17,803 bases of DNA from Opitutia bacterium UBA7441 (GCA_002480015.1 DLQD01000145.1:8148-25950), one strand, 5' to 3'. Positions 6,905-14,001 are shown, counted from the first letter of the stretch. Numbers and translations: made by a program. Notes: a model not told the origin generated them from the letters alone.

Positions 6905-7903
6905 ATGAATTGTTGCATTTTAGGAGCCGGTGCCTGGGGCACGGCAATGGCGCTCCATCTCGATCGTTGTGGGCACTCGGTTACGCTGGTGCCGCGCCGG
7001 ATGGAACACGCTTTGGAGATCGCCTCGTCGCGAGAGAACCGAGACTATTTGCCAGGTTATAAGCTGCCGCAGCGCATCCAGATCGGTTGCGAGGCGGCCC
7101 CTGTCCTGATGGAGGCGGAAGTCGTCTTTCTGGCCTGCCCCTCGAAGGCATTGCGGGCGCTCTGCGACTCGATCAAGCCCCACCTGGCCGCTGCCCGTCA
7201 GCTGAAGCTCTGCTTGACCTTATGTAAGGGGCTGGAACTGGAGACCTTCAAGACCCCTGCGGAAATCGTGAGCGAAGCAATGCCTGGCGTGGCCTGCGGG
7301 GTGCTTTCAGGTCCGACCTTTGCAGGCGAGGTGGCCGATGGCAAACCGACGGCCGTCGTGCTGGCAGTCGGCAAGGATTGCCCGAGCCCGGAGCGTTATC
7401 AGGAGGCATTTAGCAACACAAGCCTGCGCGCCTATCTCTCCGAAGATGTACGTGGCACGGAGCTGGGTGGCACTTTGAAAAACATCTACGCCATCGGCTC
7501 CGGTCTTTGCGATGGCTTGAAGCTGGGTGACAACGCGAAGGCCGCCTTGCTGACCAGGAGCCTTAATGAAATGGTGCGCCTCGGGGTGCAGCTCGGTGGG
7601 CAGCAGGCGACCTTCTTCGGCCTGAGTGGTTTCGGCGATCTGGTAGCTACTTGCTCGGGAACTTGGAGTCGCAACCGCACCTTCGGCGAGCGCGTGGGCG
7701 CCGGCGAGGCGCCACAGGCCATCGTCGACAGTCAGAAGTCAGTGATCGAAGGCTACCGCGCCACGAAGTGCCTCCAGCTCATTTGTGAACAGAAAAAAGT
7801 GGACGCGCCGATCCTCTCCGTCATTCATTCCATTCTCTACGAAGGCCTAGAGCCACTCACCGCCATGCAGCAACTCATGACTCGAGAGCTGAAAGTGGAA
7901 TAA
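6905..7903 (+). CDS. gpsA: Glycerol-3-phosphate dehydrogenase [NAD(P)+]
   Basis: GpsA reduces dihydroxyacetone phosphate to sn-glycerol 3-phosphate, the backbone for phospholipid synthesis, in the cytoplasm. The 332-residue product is full length. It begins with the Rossmann motif GAGAWG (7-12), has SGPTFA (135-140), the catalytic-lysine segment GGTLKNIYAIGSG (K192), and LSGFGDLVATCSG with D245 followed by SRN. The ATG at 6905 starts three residues before the first Rossmann strand and has no Shine-Dalgarno sequence. Its product feeds the acyltransferase step represented by plsC in the same window, though the two genes are not in one operon. Confidence 0.97.
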   Translation: MNCCILGAGAWGTAMALHLDRCGHSVTLVPRRMEHALEIASSRENRDYLPGYKLPQRIQIGCEAAPVLMEAEVVFLACPSKALRALCDSIKPHLAAARQLKLCLTLCKGLELETFKTPAEIVSEAMPGVACGVLSGPTFAGEVADGKPTAVVLAVGKDCPSPERYQEAFSNTSLRAYLSEDVRGTELGGTLKNIYAIGSGLCDGLKLGDNAKAALLTRSLNEMVRLGVQLGGQQATFFGLSGFGDLVATCSGTWSRNRTFGERVGAGEAPQAIVDSQKSVIEGYRATKCLQLICEQKKVDAPILSVIHSILYEGLEPLTAMQQLMTRELKVE

Positions 7904-7985
7904 AACAGAGCTCACAAATCAGCAGACAGGAGCCAGTCATTGACTGCCTTGAATCCCCTATCCCGTATTTAGTAACTCGAAAAAA

Positions 7986-8495
7986 ATGCCAAAATCTCTC
8001 TGTAAAGTTAAGAACTCTAAGATCCATGGGCGCGGGCTCTACGCCACCGCCGATATCGAGGAAGAGACACAGATCATTCAATACGTCGGCGAGAAGATCA
8101 CTAAAAAAGAGTCGACCAAGCGGGCCCTTGAATGGGAAGAGCAGGCCCGCGAGACAGGCGAGGGCTTGGTTTATATCTTCGAACTCGACGATACATACGA
8201 CATCGACGGCCGACTCGGCGAGAACCCCGCGCGCTACATGAACCATTCCTGCGACGGGAATTGCGAAGCCATCAACTACGATGGTGAGATTTGGATCGTG
8301 GCGCGCAAAGACATCAAGAAGGGCGAAGAGCTTGTCTATGATTATGGCTACGACATGGAGCACTTCCTCGACCACCCCTGTCTCTGCGGCGCGGACAACT
8401 GCATCGGCTATATCGTGCGCGAAGATCAGCGCAAAAAGGTAAAGAAGCTACTCAAAGCCAAAAAGAAGAAGCGCGGGAAGAAGAGAAAAAGCTAA
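7986..8495 (+). CDS. SET-domain protein lysine methyltransferase
   Basis: SET proteins transfer a methyl group from S-adenosylmethionine to lysine side chains. The 169-residue product is almost only a SET domain: GRGLYA (15-20), RYMNHSCDGNC (83-93, the SAM-binding NHSC pseudoknot strand) and GEELVYDYGYD (113-123, catalytic tyrosine region). A post-SET motif CLCGADNC (132-139) follows; C132, C134 and C139 with C89 can form the post-SET zinc site. The last ~20 residues are almost all Lys/Arg, suggesting nucleic-acid or ribosome contact. The start is well placed, with an A-run before the ATG. It lies 82 bases after gpsA. The substrate is unknown; a lysine-rich chromatin or ribosomal protein is a guess. 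Confidence 0.92.
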   Translation: MPKSLCKVKNSKIHGRGLYATADIEEETQIIQYVGEKITKKESTKRALEWEEQARETGEGLVYIFELDDTYDIDGRLGENPARYMNHSCDGNCEAINYDGEIWIVARKDIKKGEELVYDYGYDMEHFLDHPCLCGADNCIGYIVREDQRKKVKKLLKAKKKKRGKKRKS

Positions 8496-8628
8496 ATCGT
8501 AAGATTTTGGACGAATAGGAGCTCAATTCGGCAAGCAATCCGATTTTGGAGACTGTTTCCTCGTGAGTGCCCACATTTAGAGTTCTTCGCATAGAGAGCG
8601 TCTCTCACACATGATTAAAATACCCAGG
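8496..8628. other. Non-coding stretch after the SET gene
   Basis: No plausible gene is seen. It contains a small inverted repeat GAGAG-CGT-CTCTC around 8594-8606 and a 9-base direct repeat GATTTTGGA at 8503-8511 and 8542-8550. Neither is a clear terminator, since no T-run follows. Confidence 0.4.
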
Positions 8629-8763
8629 CTATTTAATAGCCCTCGAGCGGAAGCCCGATCGATAGTAGGCGGTTTTGTCTTCGCCCTGATAGATGTTTTT
8701 CGCGCCGACGATGGTGCGGAAGTTTTCGACTAGATCGGGGTGGGATATGGCAGAATGATTCAA
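8629..8763 (-). pseudogene. dld: Remnant of a D-lactate dehydrogenase (Dld)-type FAD oxidase, N-terminus only
   Basis: Read on the minus strand from a TTG at 8763 to a TAG at 8629-8631, 44 codons give a peptide containing SHPDLVENFRTIVGAKNIYQ and DKTAYYRSGFRS. This matches, from memory, the beginning of the respiratory D-lactate dehydrogenase Dld family (E. coli ...LARLVGSSHLLTDPAKTARYRKGFRSGQG), a membrane-associated FAD enzyme oxidising D-lactate to pyruvate. The similarity stops right after GFRS, where Dld continues into the FAD-binding domain; here four unrelated residues and a stop follow, and the 130 bases beyond do not resume it. It therefore looks like a 3'-truncated gene or recombination scar. 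A functional 44-residue peptide is unlikely. Identification is by eye only. Confidence 0.6.
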
Positions 8764-8950
8764 TGCTAGTGGATGGTTCACACGTGGGGTGACAAGCGCA
8801 GGGTGCCATTAAATCCTCGGGGGGACAAACCGCAACAGTTGCCGGAACGCGTCCCGCACCTAAAGGAGCGGACATACGTATGCGGCTTTACCGCTAAGCG
8901 AGATGGCCGCTTTACTCTTTGTTTAAAATTGCACCTGCAAGCCAACCCCA
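8764..8950. other. Unassigned stretch between the Dld remnant and the purM 3' end
   Basis: There is no recognised gene. It holds a near-perfect 14-base palindrome CGGAACGCGTCCCG (8843-8856), a perfect 10-base palindrome CATACGTATG (8873-8882), and a repeated GCTTTAC. Both strands have open frames of about 60-90 codons that read across it into purM antisense, but neither shows a family I know. Some of these palindromes could serve as a purM transcript end, though no T-run is present on the minus strand. Confidence 0.4.
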
Positions 8951-10147
8951 CTACTTTTCCAGCTGGTAGGTCAGCGTTTTGCGATCATGCTGAATCGTTA
9001 CGTGGTTGCTGCCGTCGGCGTTTTCGCTGGCTTCGGTGCGCCCGATGATTTGTGCGGGGATGCCGAAGGATTCGCTGTGTGCGATGATGCCCCCGGCTGC
9101 ATCGGGATCGCAGTAGATCTCCATGCGGTGCCCCATGTTGTAGACGCGGAACATCTCCTCGTCGCTCGTGCCGCTGGCCGTTTGAATGGCCTTGAAGATC
9201 GGGGGGATGGGGAGGAAGTTGTCCTTGATGTGGTGCACCCCGGTGCCGAAGCGAATGCACTTGGTCTGGCCGCCGCCGGAGCAGTGCACCATGCCATGGA
9301 TGCTCTCGCGGGTTTCGGTGAGGAGCTTTTTGATTACGGGCGCGTAGGTACGAGTCGGACTCAGCAGGGCCTCGCCCACCGTCATGTCCGAGTCGGGGAG
9401 CAGGTCGTCCATCTTGTAAGGGCCGCAATAGAGGTATTGTTGATCGGTCGTGAGGTCGACGGTTTCCGGGTATTTCTCCAGATAGTAGGGGCTGAGTAAG
9501 TCATGCCGGGCACTGGTCAGGCCATTGCTGCCGATGCCCGAGTTTGCAAAAGTCTCGTACTTGGCCTGGCCGGAGGAGGCGAGACCGACGATGGCGAGGC
9601 CGGGCTTGATGTTGGCGTTATCGATGACATCGGCGCGATCCATGACGACGACGGCGCAGGAATCGACGGTGACGGTGCCTGTCAAGTCGCCGACATCGGC
9701 CGTTTCGCCCCCGCCGCTGTGGACGCCGACCCCGTATTCACGGAGTGTGGCGAGGAAGTCTTCGGTGCCCGAAATCAGTTGGCCGAGTGCTTCGCCCGGG
9801 ATAGCGCGGGCGTTCCGATTAACCGTGCTGGAAATGAGGATGCCATCGATTGCGCCGACGCAGAGCAGGTCGTCGATATTCATGACGAGGCTGTCTTGCG
9901 CCGTTTTGCGGAAGGCGCTGGGATCGCCAGTCTCACGGTAGTGCAGGTAGGCGAGGGTGCTCTTCGTACCGGAGCCGTCGGAGTGGATAATGTTACACTT
10001 AGTGTCGTCGCCCGTCAGGATGTCCGGACCGATTTTGCAAAAGGCACCGGGGAAGACGCCACGGTCGAGGTGGTCGACGACGGCGTGGACTTCGGACTTG
10101 GAGGAGGAGACGCCCCGTTGGGCGTAGCGATCTTGTGAATGACTCAT
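8951..10147 (-). CDS. purM: Phosphoribosylformylglycinamidine cyclo-ligase (AIR synthetase), long type
   Basis: PurM closes the imidazole ring of purine synthesis, turning FGAM into AIR with ATP. The 398-residue product is longer than E. coli PurM (about 345) and resembles the form I know from Bacteroidota: RGVSSSKSEVH near the start, NIIHSDGSGTKSTLAYL (52-68, metal/ATP site), MNIDDLLCVGA (89-99), HSGGGETADVGDL (143-155), VIDNANI, SNGLTSARHD, LSPTRTYAPV, IHGMVHCSGGGQTK and VYNMGHRMEIY. The motif order is complete and no frame damage is seen. The ATG at 10147 has no Shine-Dalgarno sequence; three copies of a 7-base repeat lie just upstream. A 195-base gap separates it from plsC, so it probably has its own promoter. 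Confidence 0.93.
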   Translation of the reverse strand: MSHSQDRYAQRGVSSSKSEVHAVVDHLDRGVFPGAFCKIGPDILTGDDTKCNIIHSDGSGTKSTLAYLHYRETGDPSAFRKTAQDSLVMNIDDLLCVGAIDGILISSTVNRNARAIPGEALGQLISGTEDFLATLREYGVGVHSGGGETADVGDLTGTVTVDSCAVVVMDRADVIDNANIKPGLAIVGLASSGQAKYETFANSGIGSNGLTSARHDLLSPYYLEKYPETVDLTTDQQYLYCGPYKMDDLLPDSDMTVGEALLSPTRTYAPVIKKLLTETRESIHGMVHCSGGGQTKCIRFGTGVHHIKDNFLPIPPIFKAIQTASGTSDEEMFRVYNMGHRMEIYCDPDAAGGIIAHSESFGIPAQIIGRTEASENADGSNHVTIQHDRKTLTYQLEK

Positions 10148-10342
10148 AACTAATGGGTAATGGATAATGGCGGATGATTAAGCCAACTTATTTGTTGCGG
10201 AGGTAGATTGCGAAGCCAGTGAGTTGTTTGGAAATCTCTCTGCAACGTCTCGTGCGGTCATTTGCAATTTCTCCTGTTACGAATTTCAGGTTTTCGGCCA
10301 TTAAATACATGCTTCGAACTTCCCCGGATTAGTTATGAGACC
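10148..10342 (-). promoter_or_regulatory. purM upstream region with heptamer repeat and two possible short peptides
   Basis: No long gene is present. On the + strand TAATGGG, TAATGGA and TAATGGC run head to tail at 10151-10171, ending 4 bases from the purM start codon. Further upstream on the minus strand two short open frames overlap: 10188-10310 (40 codons before the stop) and 10178-10261 (27 codons). The second has an AGGAG about 9 bases before its ATG, an unusually good ribosome binding site for this window. They may be chance frames or a translated leader for purM. Confidence 0.35.
10151..10171 (-). repeat. Three tandem copies of a 7-base repeat before purM
   Basis: TAATGGG-TAATGGA-TAATGGC on the + strand (YCCATTA x3 on the coding strand). 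The six bases TAATGG are constant and the seventh varies. It sits directly before the purM start codon, where the ribosome would load. Confidence 0.75.
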
Positions 10343-10987
10343 TTAGATATTCCCGGATCGCGGTATTTCCAATGCCGCGATCCGGGCCATGATGCGGCGG
10401 CTGGCTTCGAGGTAGCGATCGGGGTGTTCTTTGCCCGGGTCGATTTCTGCTGTGGACATGGGCTCTCCGTAGGCGATGTGGATATGGCCGCCGATCTTTG
10501 GCATTGCATCGTTGCGGCCGAAGGCCTCATAGGTGCCGAAGAGCCTTGTGGGGATGACGGTGGCTCGGGATTTGCAGGCGATCATGCCCGCGCCGGCTTT
10601 AGGTTCCGAGAGCTGACCGTCCGGCGAGCGGGTGCCTTCGGGGTAGATGGCGACGGCGCCTTTGGCTTTCAGAGTTCTGAAGATGGCTTTGAGGGATTTG
10701 ACCTCGGCATTCTCACGGGCGACGGGGATGGTGCCGATTTCGATCAGTGCCTTACCGAAGAGGCCTTTGAAGAGAGTATCGCGGGCGAAATAGTTGATTT
10801 GCCGGGTGAGGCAGGCACCGATGGCGGGTGGATCGTAGAAGCTGATGTGGTTGGCGGCGAAAATGACGGCGCCGTTCTTAGGTATGTTGTTTCTTCCGCT
10901 GAGGCTGAAATCGTAAAAGCAGTTGAAATACCAAGCCGCGACCATGCGGACGGCGTCGTAAAGTTTCGGATTTGGGATGGAGGACAT
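10343..10987 (-). CDS. plsC: 1-acyl-sn-glycerol-3-phosphate acyltransferase family protein
   Basis: PlsC-type enzymes acylate lysophosphatidic acid to phosphatidic acid at the inner membrane. The 214-residue product has the family blocks in order: NHISFYD (46-52, the NHx4D catalytic motif), the middle block around 71-91 ending GTIPVAR, and YPEGTRS (115-121, block III), followed by VIPTRLFGTYEAF (block IV-like). An N-terminal hydrophobic stretch around 12-25 may help membrane association. The ATG at 10987 has no Shine-Dalgarno sequence. It lies 74 bases after cmk, and the cmk-plsC pairing is known in other bacteria, supporting an operon. A 12-bp palindrome overlaps its last codons. The exact acyl acceptor (LPA versus another lysolipid) is inferred. 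Confidence 0.88.
   Translation of the reverse strand: MSSIPNPKLYDAVRMVAAWYFNCFYDFSLSGRNNIPKNGAVIFAANHISFYDPPAIGACLTRQINYFARDTLFKGLFGKALIEIGTIPVARENAEVKSLKAIFRTLKAKGAVAIYPEGTRSPDGQLSEPKAGAGMIACKSRATVIPTRLFGTYEAFGRNDAMPKIGGHIHIAYGEPMSTAEIDPGKEHPDRYLEASRRIMARIAALEIPRSGNI
10352..10386 (-). terminator. Strong hairpin spanning the 3' end of plsC
   Basis: CCCGGATCGCGG (10352-10363) and CCGCGATCCGGG (10375-10386) form a perfect 12-bp GC-rich stem with an 11-base loop, and it is palindromic for both strands. It lies inside the last plsC codons; the stop TAA (10343-10345) follows a few bases later. No T-run follows, so it is not a textbook intrinsic terminator, but its place at the end of the tyrA-aroA-cmk-plsC run suggests transcript end or 3' stabilisation. 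Confidence 0.45.
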
Positions 10988-11061
10988 TATGGACGAGCTG
11001 AAAACGGAAATTATGAAAAATGGAGATTGGCTAGGCAGCTGGAGGAGCCGCCCTTTCGTCT

Positions 11062-11739
11062 CTATGAATGAGATTCGTGGGATTCGATCAACTCGGCGAT
11101 TTGTTCGATGACCTCTTCGAGGGTGAAGGGCGCGGTGTCGATTTGAGTGGCCCCTTCGGGGCAGACGAGTGGAGCCGTCTTGCGGCTCTTATCCATCCGG
11201 TCGCGGGCGGCGATGGAATCAGTCTGGCCTTCTTTAGCGCGGCGGGCAGCCCGAGTGGCCTCGTCGGCATGGAGGAAAAAGCGGTGCTCGGCATATGGAA
11301 AGATAATAGAGCCGATGTCGCGCCCTTCCATAATGAGGCCGGCGTAGCCGTGGGCTCGGGCGACGTCAGCTTGACTGCGTTGATACTCGAAGAGGTGGGA
11401 GCGGAGTGAAGGCAGCGCGGCGAACTTGGACACAGCCCCGTTGACTTCGGGGGAGCGGATGTCCGCATCGGCGGGCACTATGCCGTTGATGCTGAGCTTA
11501 GCGCTACGGCCTTCCAGTAGCGTGTCGAGAGAGAGAGCCACCAGTGGGTCGGAAATGGATTCGGGATGCTCGGGATCGGCGCCGGCCGCAAGCAAGGCAT
11601 AGGTCAGGGTGCGGTAGTGCGCGCCGGTATCGACATGCATGAGGTCAAGCCGCTCAGCGAGACCGCGCGAAGTGGAGGATTTGCCCACGGCAGCGCCGCC
11701 ATCCATGGTGATAATTTTAAAGTTTCCGGAACTAGACAT
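11062..11739 (-). CDS. cmk: Cytidylate (CMP) kinase
   Basis: Cmk phosphorylates CMP and dCMP with ATP, salvaging CMP from RNA turnover and phospholipid synthesis. The 225-residue product has a P-loop DGGAAVGKSS (13-22), DTGAHYR (37-43), EGRDIGSIIFP (138-148) and the lid segment RDRMDKSRKTAPL (179-191). The family usually has DGPxGxGKS and DTGAMYR; here the proline is glycine and the methionine is histidine. These are conservative enough not to suggest loss of function. Its ATG overlaps the end of aroA by 8 bases, so the two are translationally coupled. aroA-cmk adjacency is widespread, but the usual next gene rpsA is replaced here by plsC. Confidence 0.93.
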   Translation of the reverse strand: MSSSGNFKIITMDGGAAVGKSSTSRGLAERLDLMHVDTGAHYRTLTYALLAAGADPEHPESISDPLVALSLDTLLEGRSAKLSINGIVPADADIRSPEVNGAVSKFAALPSLRSHLFEYQRSQADVARAHGYAGLIMEGRDIGSIIFPYAEHRFFLHADEATRAARRAKEGQTDSIAARDRMDKSRKTAPLVCPEGATQIDTAPFTLEEVIEQIAELIESHESHS

Positions 11740-13114
11740 GTCGTAAAGATTCTAAGGCGTCGAAGAAGCCTGGGAAGGTTTTGGCGCAACAGTTCGGGTC
11801 TTTGATGGCAAGCCAGGGCTTGCCATCGCCGAGTAGATCAAAGCTGGCGAGAACGGCGAAGCTCATGGCAAAGCGGTGGTCTTCGTAGGTGTCGATGGCG
11901 AGGAGCTGTCCTGCATTACGCGCCTTGAGTGCACGGGCGCGCAGCTCGTTGGGCTTGGGTTGGATGGTGAGGGCATCCTCCTCTTCTTTCACCAGTTGCC
12001 CGAGTTTCGAGAGTTCGGCGGCCATGCCTGCGATGCGATCGGTCTCTTGGAGGCGGGTGTGGCCGATACCTGTGATGCGGACGGAGCCCCCGAGGAGTGG
12101 GGCGATCGCCGCGTAGGTGAGGAATGTGTCGGAGATGCCGTTGAAGTCGATTTCACGATGGCCGCGTTGTATGGCATCGGGCGTTTTGCAGACAGCGATC
12201 CACTCGTTGTGCTCGGCATCAACACGTAGTCCATGGTGGGCGAGCACCTCGATGAAATGGGCGTCGCCCTGGAGAGGGTCGCCGCTGAGATTCGGGAGGT
12301 GGAGCGTGCCGCCGTGGATCAGAGTGAGTGCGAGGAAGTAGCTGGCTGCAGAGACGTCGGGCTCGATTGCATAGCGGCCGGATCTGGGTGCGGTATAGTT
12401 GGTGGATGGGAGCGTGTAGGTGCCGGCTTCGTTCGTCTCGACTGGGGCGGCGCCGAAGGCCTCACGCATTTTTAAAGTGATGGCTACGTAGTGCGGGCGC
12501 ACATCCGGGCAGACGATTTTGACGGTGCCGCCAGCCGGCCCTAAGCGTGTCGAACAGGTCGGCGCGGATAAGAGCAGGGCGGAGAGGATCTGGCTGCTAG
12601 CGCGGGCATCGACGGCAGCTTCGCCGCTTTGATAGCCTTTCGCCTTGAGCGTAAAGGGGAAGTGTCCCGGCTTTCCGTGAAACTTAAACTCGGCCGCATC
12701 CAGTGCGACCAGTGCGTCGAGTAGGCCGGACATGGGCCGCTCGCGCATCGCGTCGTCGCCGTCGAGTGGATACTCGCCTCCGGCTTTGAGCGCGAGAAAC
12801 GCGGTCAGGAAGCGTGCGGCGGTGCCGGCATTGCCGACCTCGATTTTCGCCTCTGCAGCGGGAATTCTGCCGCCGAGGCCCTTTACGGTTATGCGGGCCC
12901 TCGCTTCATCGATTGAGGTCTCAAAGCCGAGAGCATCCAGTGCGGTCAGCATGATTCTTGTGTCGCGACTGAAGAGAGCACCTTCAAGCTCCGTCGTACC
13001 CTCGGCCAGCGCGGCTAAGATCAGTGCGCGGTTGGTAATGCTTTTAGAGCCAGGGAGGGACAGCGTGTGGTTGAGGGCCTTGTCAAGCGGATCTATGGGA
13101 AGCGGGTCGGACAT
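11732..13114 (-). CDS. aroA: 3-phosphoshikimate 1-carboxyvinyltransferase (EPSP synthase)
   Basis: AroA condenses shikimate 3-phosphate with phosphoenolpyruvate in the shikimate pathway. The 460-residue product is full length: LPGSKSITNRAL (20-31, K24), GNAGTAARF (94-102), RERPM (124-128), EPDVSAASYF (251-260), catalytic D329 in SDTFLTYAA, RLQETDRI (354-361), EDHRFAM (411-417) and KTFPGFF (445-451). Two differences stand out: the lysine of the common RxKE[ST]DR motif is glutamine (Q356), and the proline after GTAxR in E. coli-like enzymes is phenylalanine (F102). The ATG at 13114 has no Shine-Dalgarno sequence. tyrA lies 47 bases upstream, so tyrosine and shikimate steps are probably cotranscribed. 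Confidence 0.96.
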   Translation of the reverse strand: MSDPLPIDPLDKALNHTLSLPGSKSITNRALILAALAEGTTELEGALFSRDTRIMLTALDALGFETSIDEARARITVKGLGGRIPAAEAKIEVGNAGTAARFLTAFLALKAGGEYPLDGDDAMRERPMSGLLDALVALDAAEFKFHGKPGHFPFTLKAKGYQSGEAAVDARASSQILSALLLSAPTCSTRLGPAGGTVKIVCPDVRPHYVAITLKMREAFGAAPVETNEAGTYTLPSTNYTAPRSGRYAIEPDVSAASYFLALTLIHGGTLHLPNLSGDPLQGDAHFIEVLAHHGLRVDAEHNEWIAVCKTPDAIQRGHREIDFNGISDTFLTYAAIAPLLGGSVRITGIGHTRLQETDRIAGMAAELSKLGQLVKEEEDALTIQPKPNELRARALKARNAGQLLAIDTYEDHRFAMSFAVLASFDLLGDGKPWLAIKDPNCCAKTFPGFFDALESLRHV

Positions 13115-13161
13115 TATGAAAAGCGGTGAGGATGCACTCGTACAAAGCTGAAATGCAGCAC

Positions 13162-14001
13162 TTACAATTGATCCCGGTATTGTTTACCCCGGGCTAGGAG
13201 TTTCAGAACGGACGGAGAGTCTCGGTCGAGGAGAGCGGTTTTTAGGGCGTGGAGCTCTGTCTCGAAACCATCGATTGCGCGGAGCACCTCTTCGCGGTTC
13301 TGCTCGAGAATCTGCTGCCAGAGGGTCGAATCGCCCGCCGCGACACGCGTGGTGTCACGAAGACCGCTGCCTGCGAGTTGTTTCCACTCGGGCTCTTGGT
13401 CGGCTAAATAGCTGCAGAGACTGGAGGCGAGTAGATGCGGAAGGTGGCTAATGTGCGCGACGATCTCATCATGCTTTTCCGGGGAAAGGGTCACGACATG
13501 CATGCCAATCGCCTGCCACAGTTCGCTTAGGCGGGCGATCTCGGTAGCGGTGGCATTCTCGAGCGGAGTCAAGATGCAGGCGGCACCTTCAAAAAGATCG
13601 CCGCGCGCGTGCGCCATGCCCATTCGTTCGGAACCGGCCATAGGATGTGAGCCGATGAAGTTCAAGCCTTCGGCGAGATCTCGCGCTTCACGGCAGATCA
13701 AGCTCTTTGTGCTCCCTACATCCGTTACGAGTGCATCTCGCTCGAGAGACGGGGCGATTTGCTCTAGTAAAGGCACGATCGTTTCGACCGGTGTGCAAAC
13801 AACGACGAGCTCACTGCCTACGCAGGCTTCACCCGGTTGTTCAAAGACCCGATCACACCAAGTGGCTAGCTTTGCCTGGGCTCGTGTTTCCGCTCGGCGT
13901 GACCAGACTTGGACACATTGGCAGAGCCCTCGTTCTTTCAATGCGAGAGCGAAGGACGCGCCCAAAAGGCCCGGCCCGAGTATAGTGATTTGTTGAAACA
14001 T
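13162..14001 (-). CDS. tyrA: Prephenate dehydrogenase (NAD-dependent)
   Basis: TyrA oxidatively decarboxylates prephenate to 4-hydroxyphenylpyruvate for tyrosine. From the ATG at 14001 the product is 279 residues: Rossmann motif GPGLLGAS (9-16), TDVGSTK (93-99), FIGSHPMAGSE (115-125, substrate-binding histidine), HDEIVAHISHLPH (177-189) and SGLRDTTRVAAGDSTLW. No chorismate mutase or ACT domain is fused. An ATG 14 codons upstream (14043) is in frame but adds a leader before the Rossmann strand, so the inner ATG is preferred. It is the first gene of a minus-strand run with aroA, cmk and plsC, and diverges from the gene at 14139. Some members prefer arogenate; that cannot be excluded here. Confidence 0.94.
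   Translation of the reverse strand: MFQQITILGPGLLGASFALALKERGLCQCVQVWSRRAETRAQAKLATWCDRVFEQPGEACVGSELVVVCTPVETIVPLLEQIAPSLERDALVTDVGSTKSLICREARDLAEGLNFIGSHPMAGSERMGMAHARGDLFEGAACILTPLENATATEIARLSELWQAIGMHVVTLSPEKHDEIVAHISHLPHLLASSLCSYLADQEPEWKQLAGSGLRDTTRVAAGDSTLWQQILEQNREEVLRAIDGFETELHALKTALLDRDSPSVLKLLARGKQYRDQL

Noticed and set aside
9503..10138. Long plus-strand open frame inside purM
   Set aside because: Antisense of a clearly conserved PurM; composition is a shadow (D/G/V-rich).
10262..11071. 269-codon plus-strand open frame across plsC
   Set aside because: Antisense to PlsC, whose NHx4D and EGTR motifs are intact.
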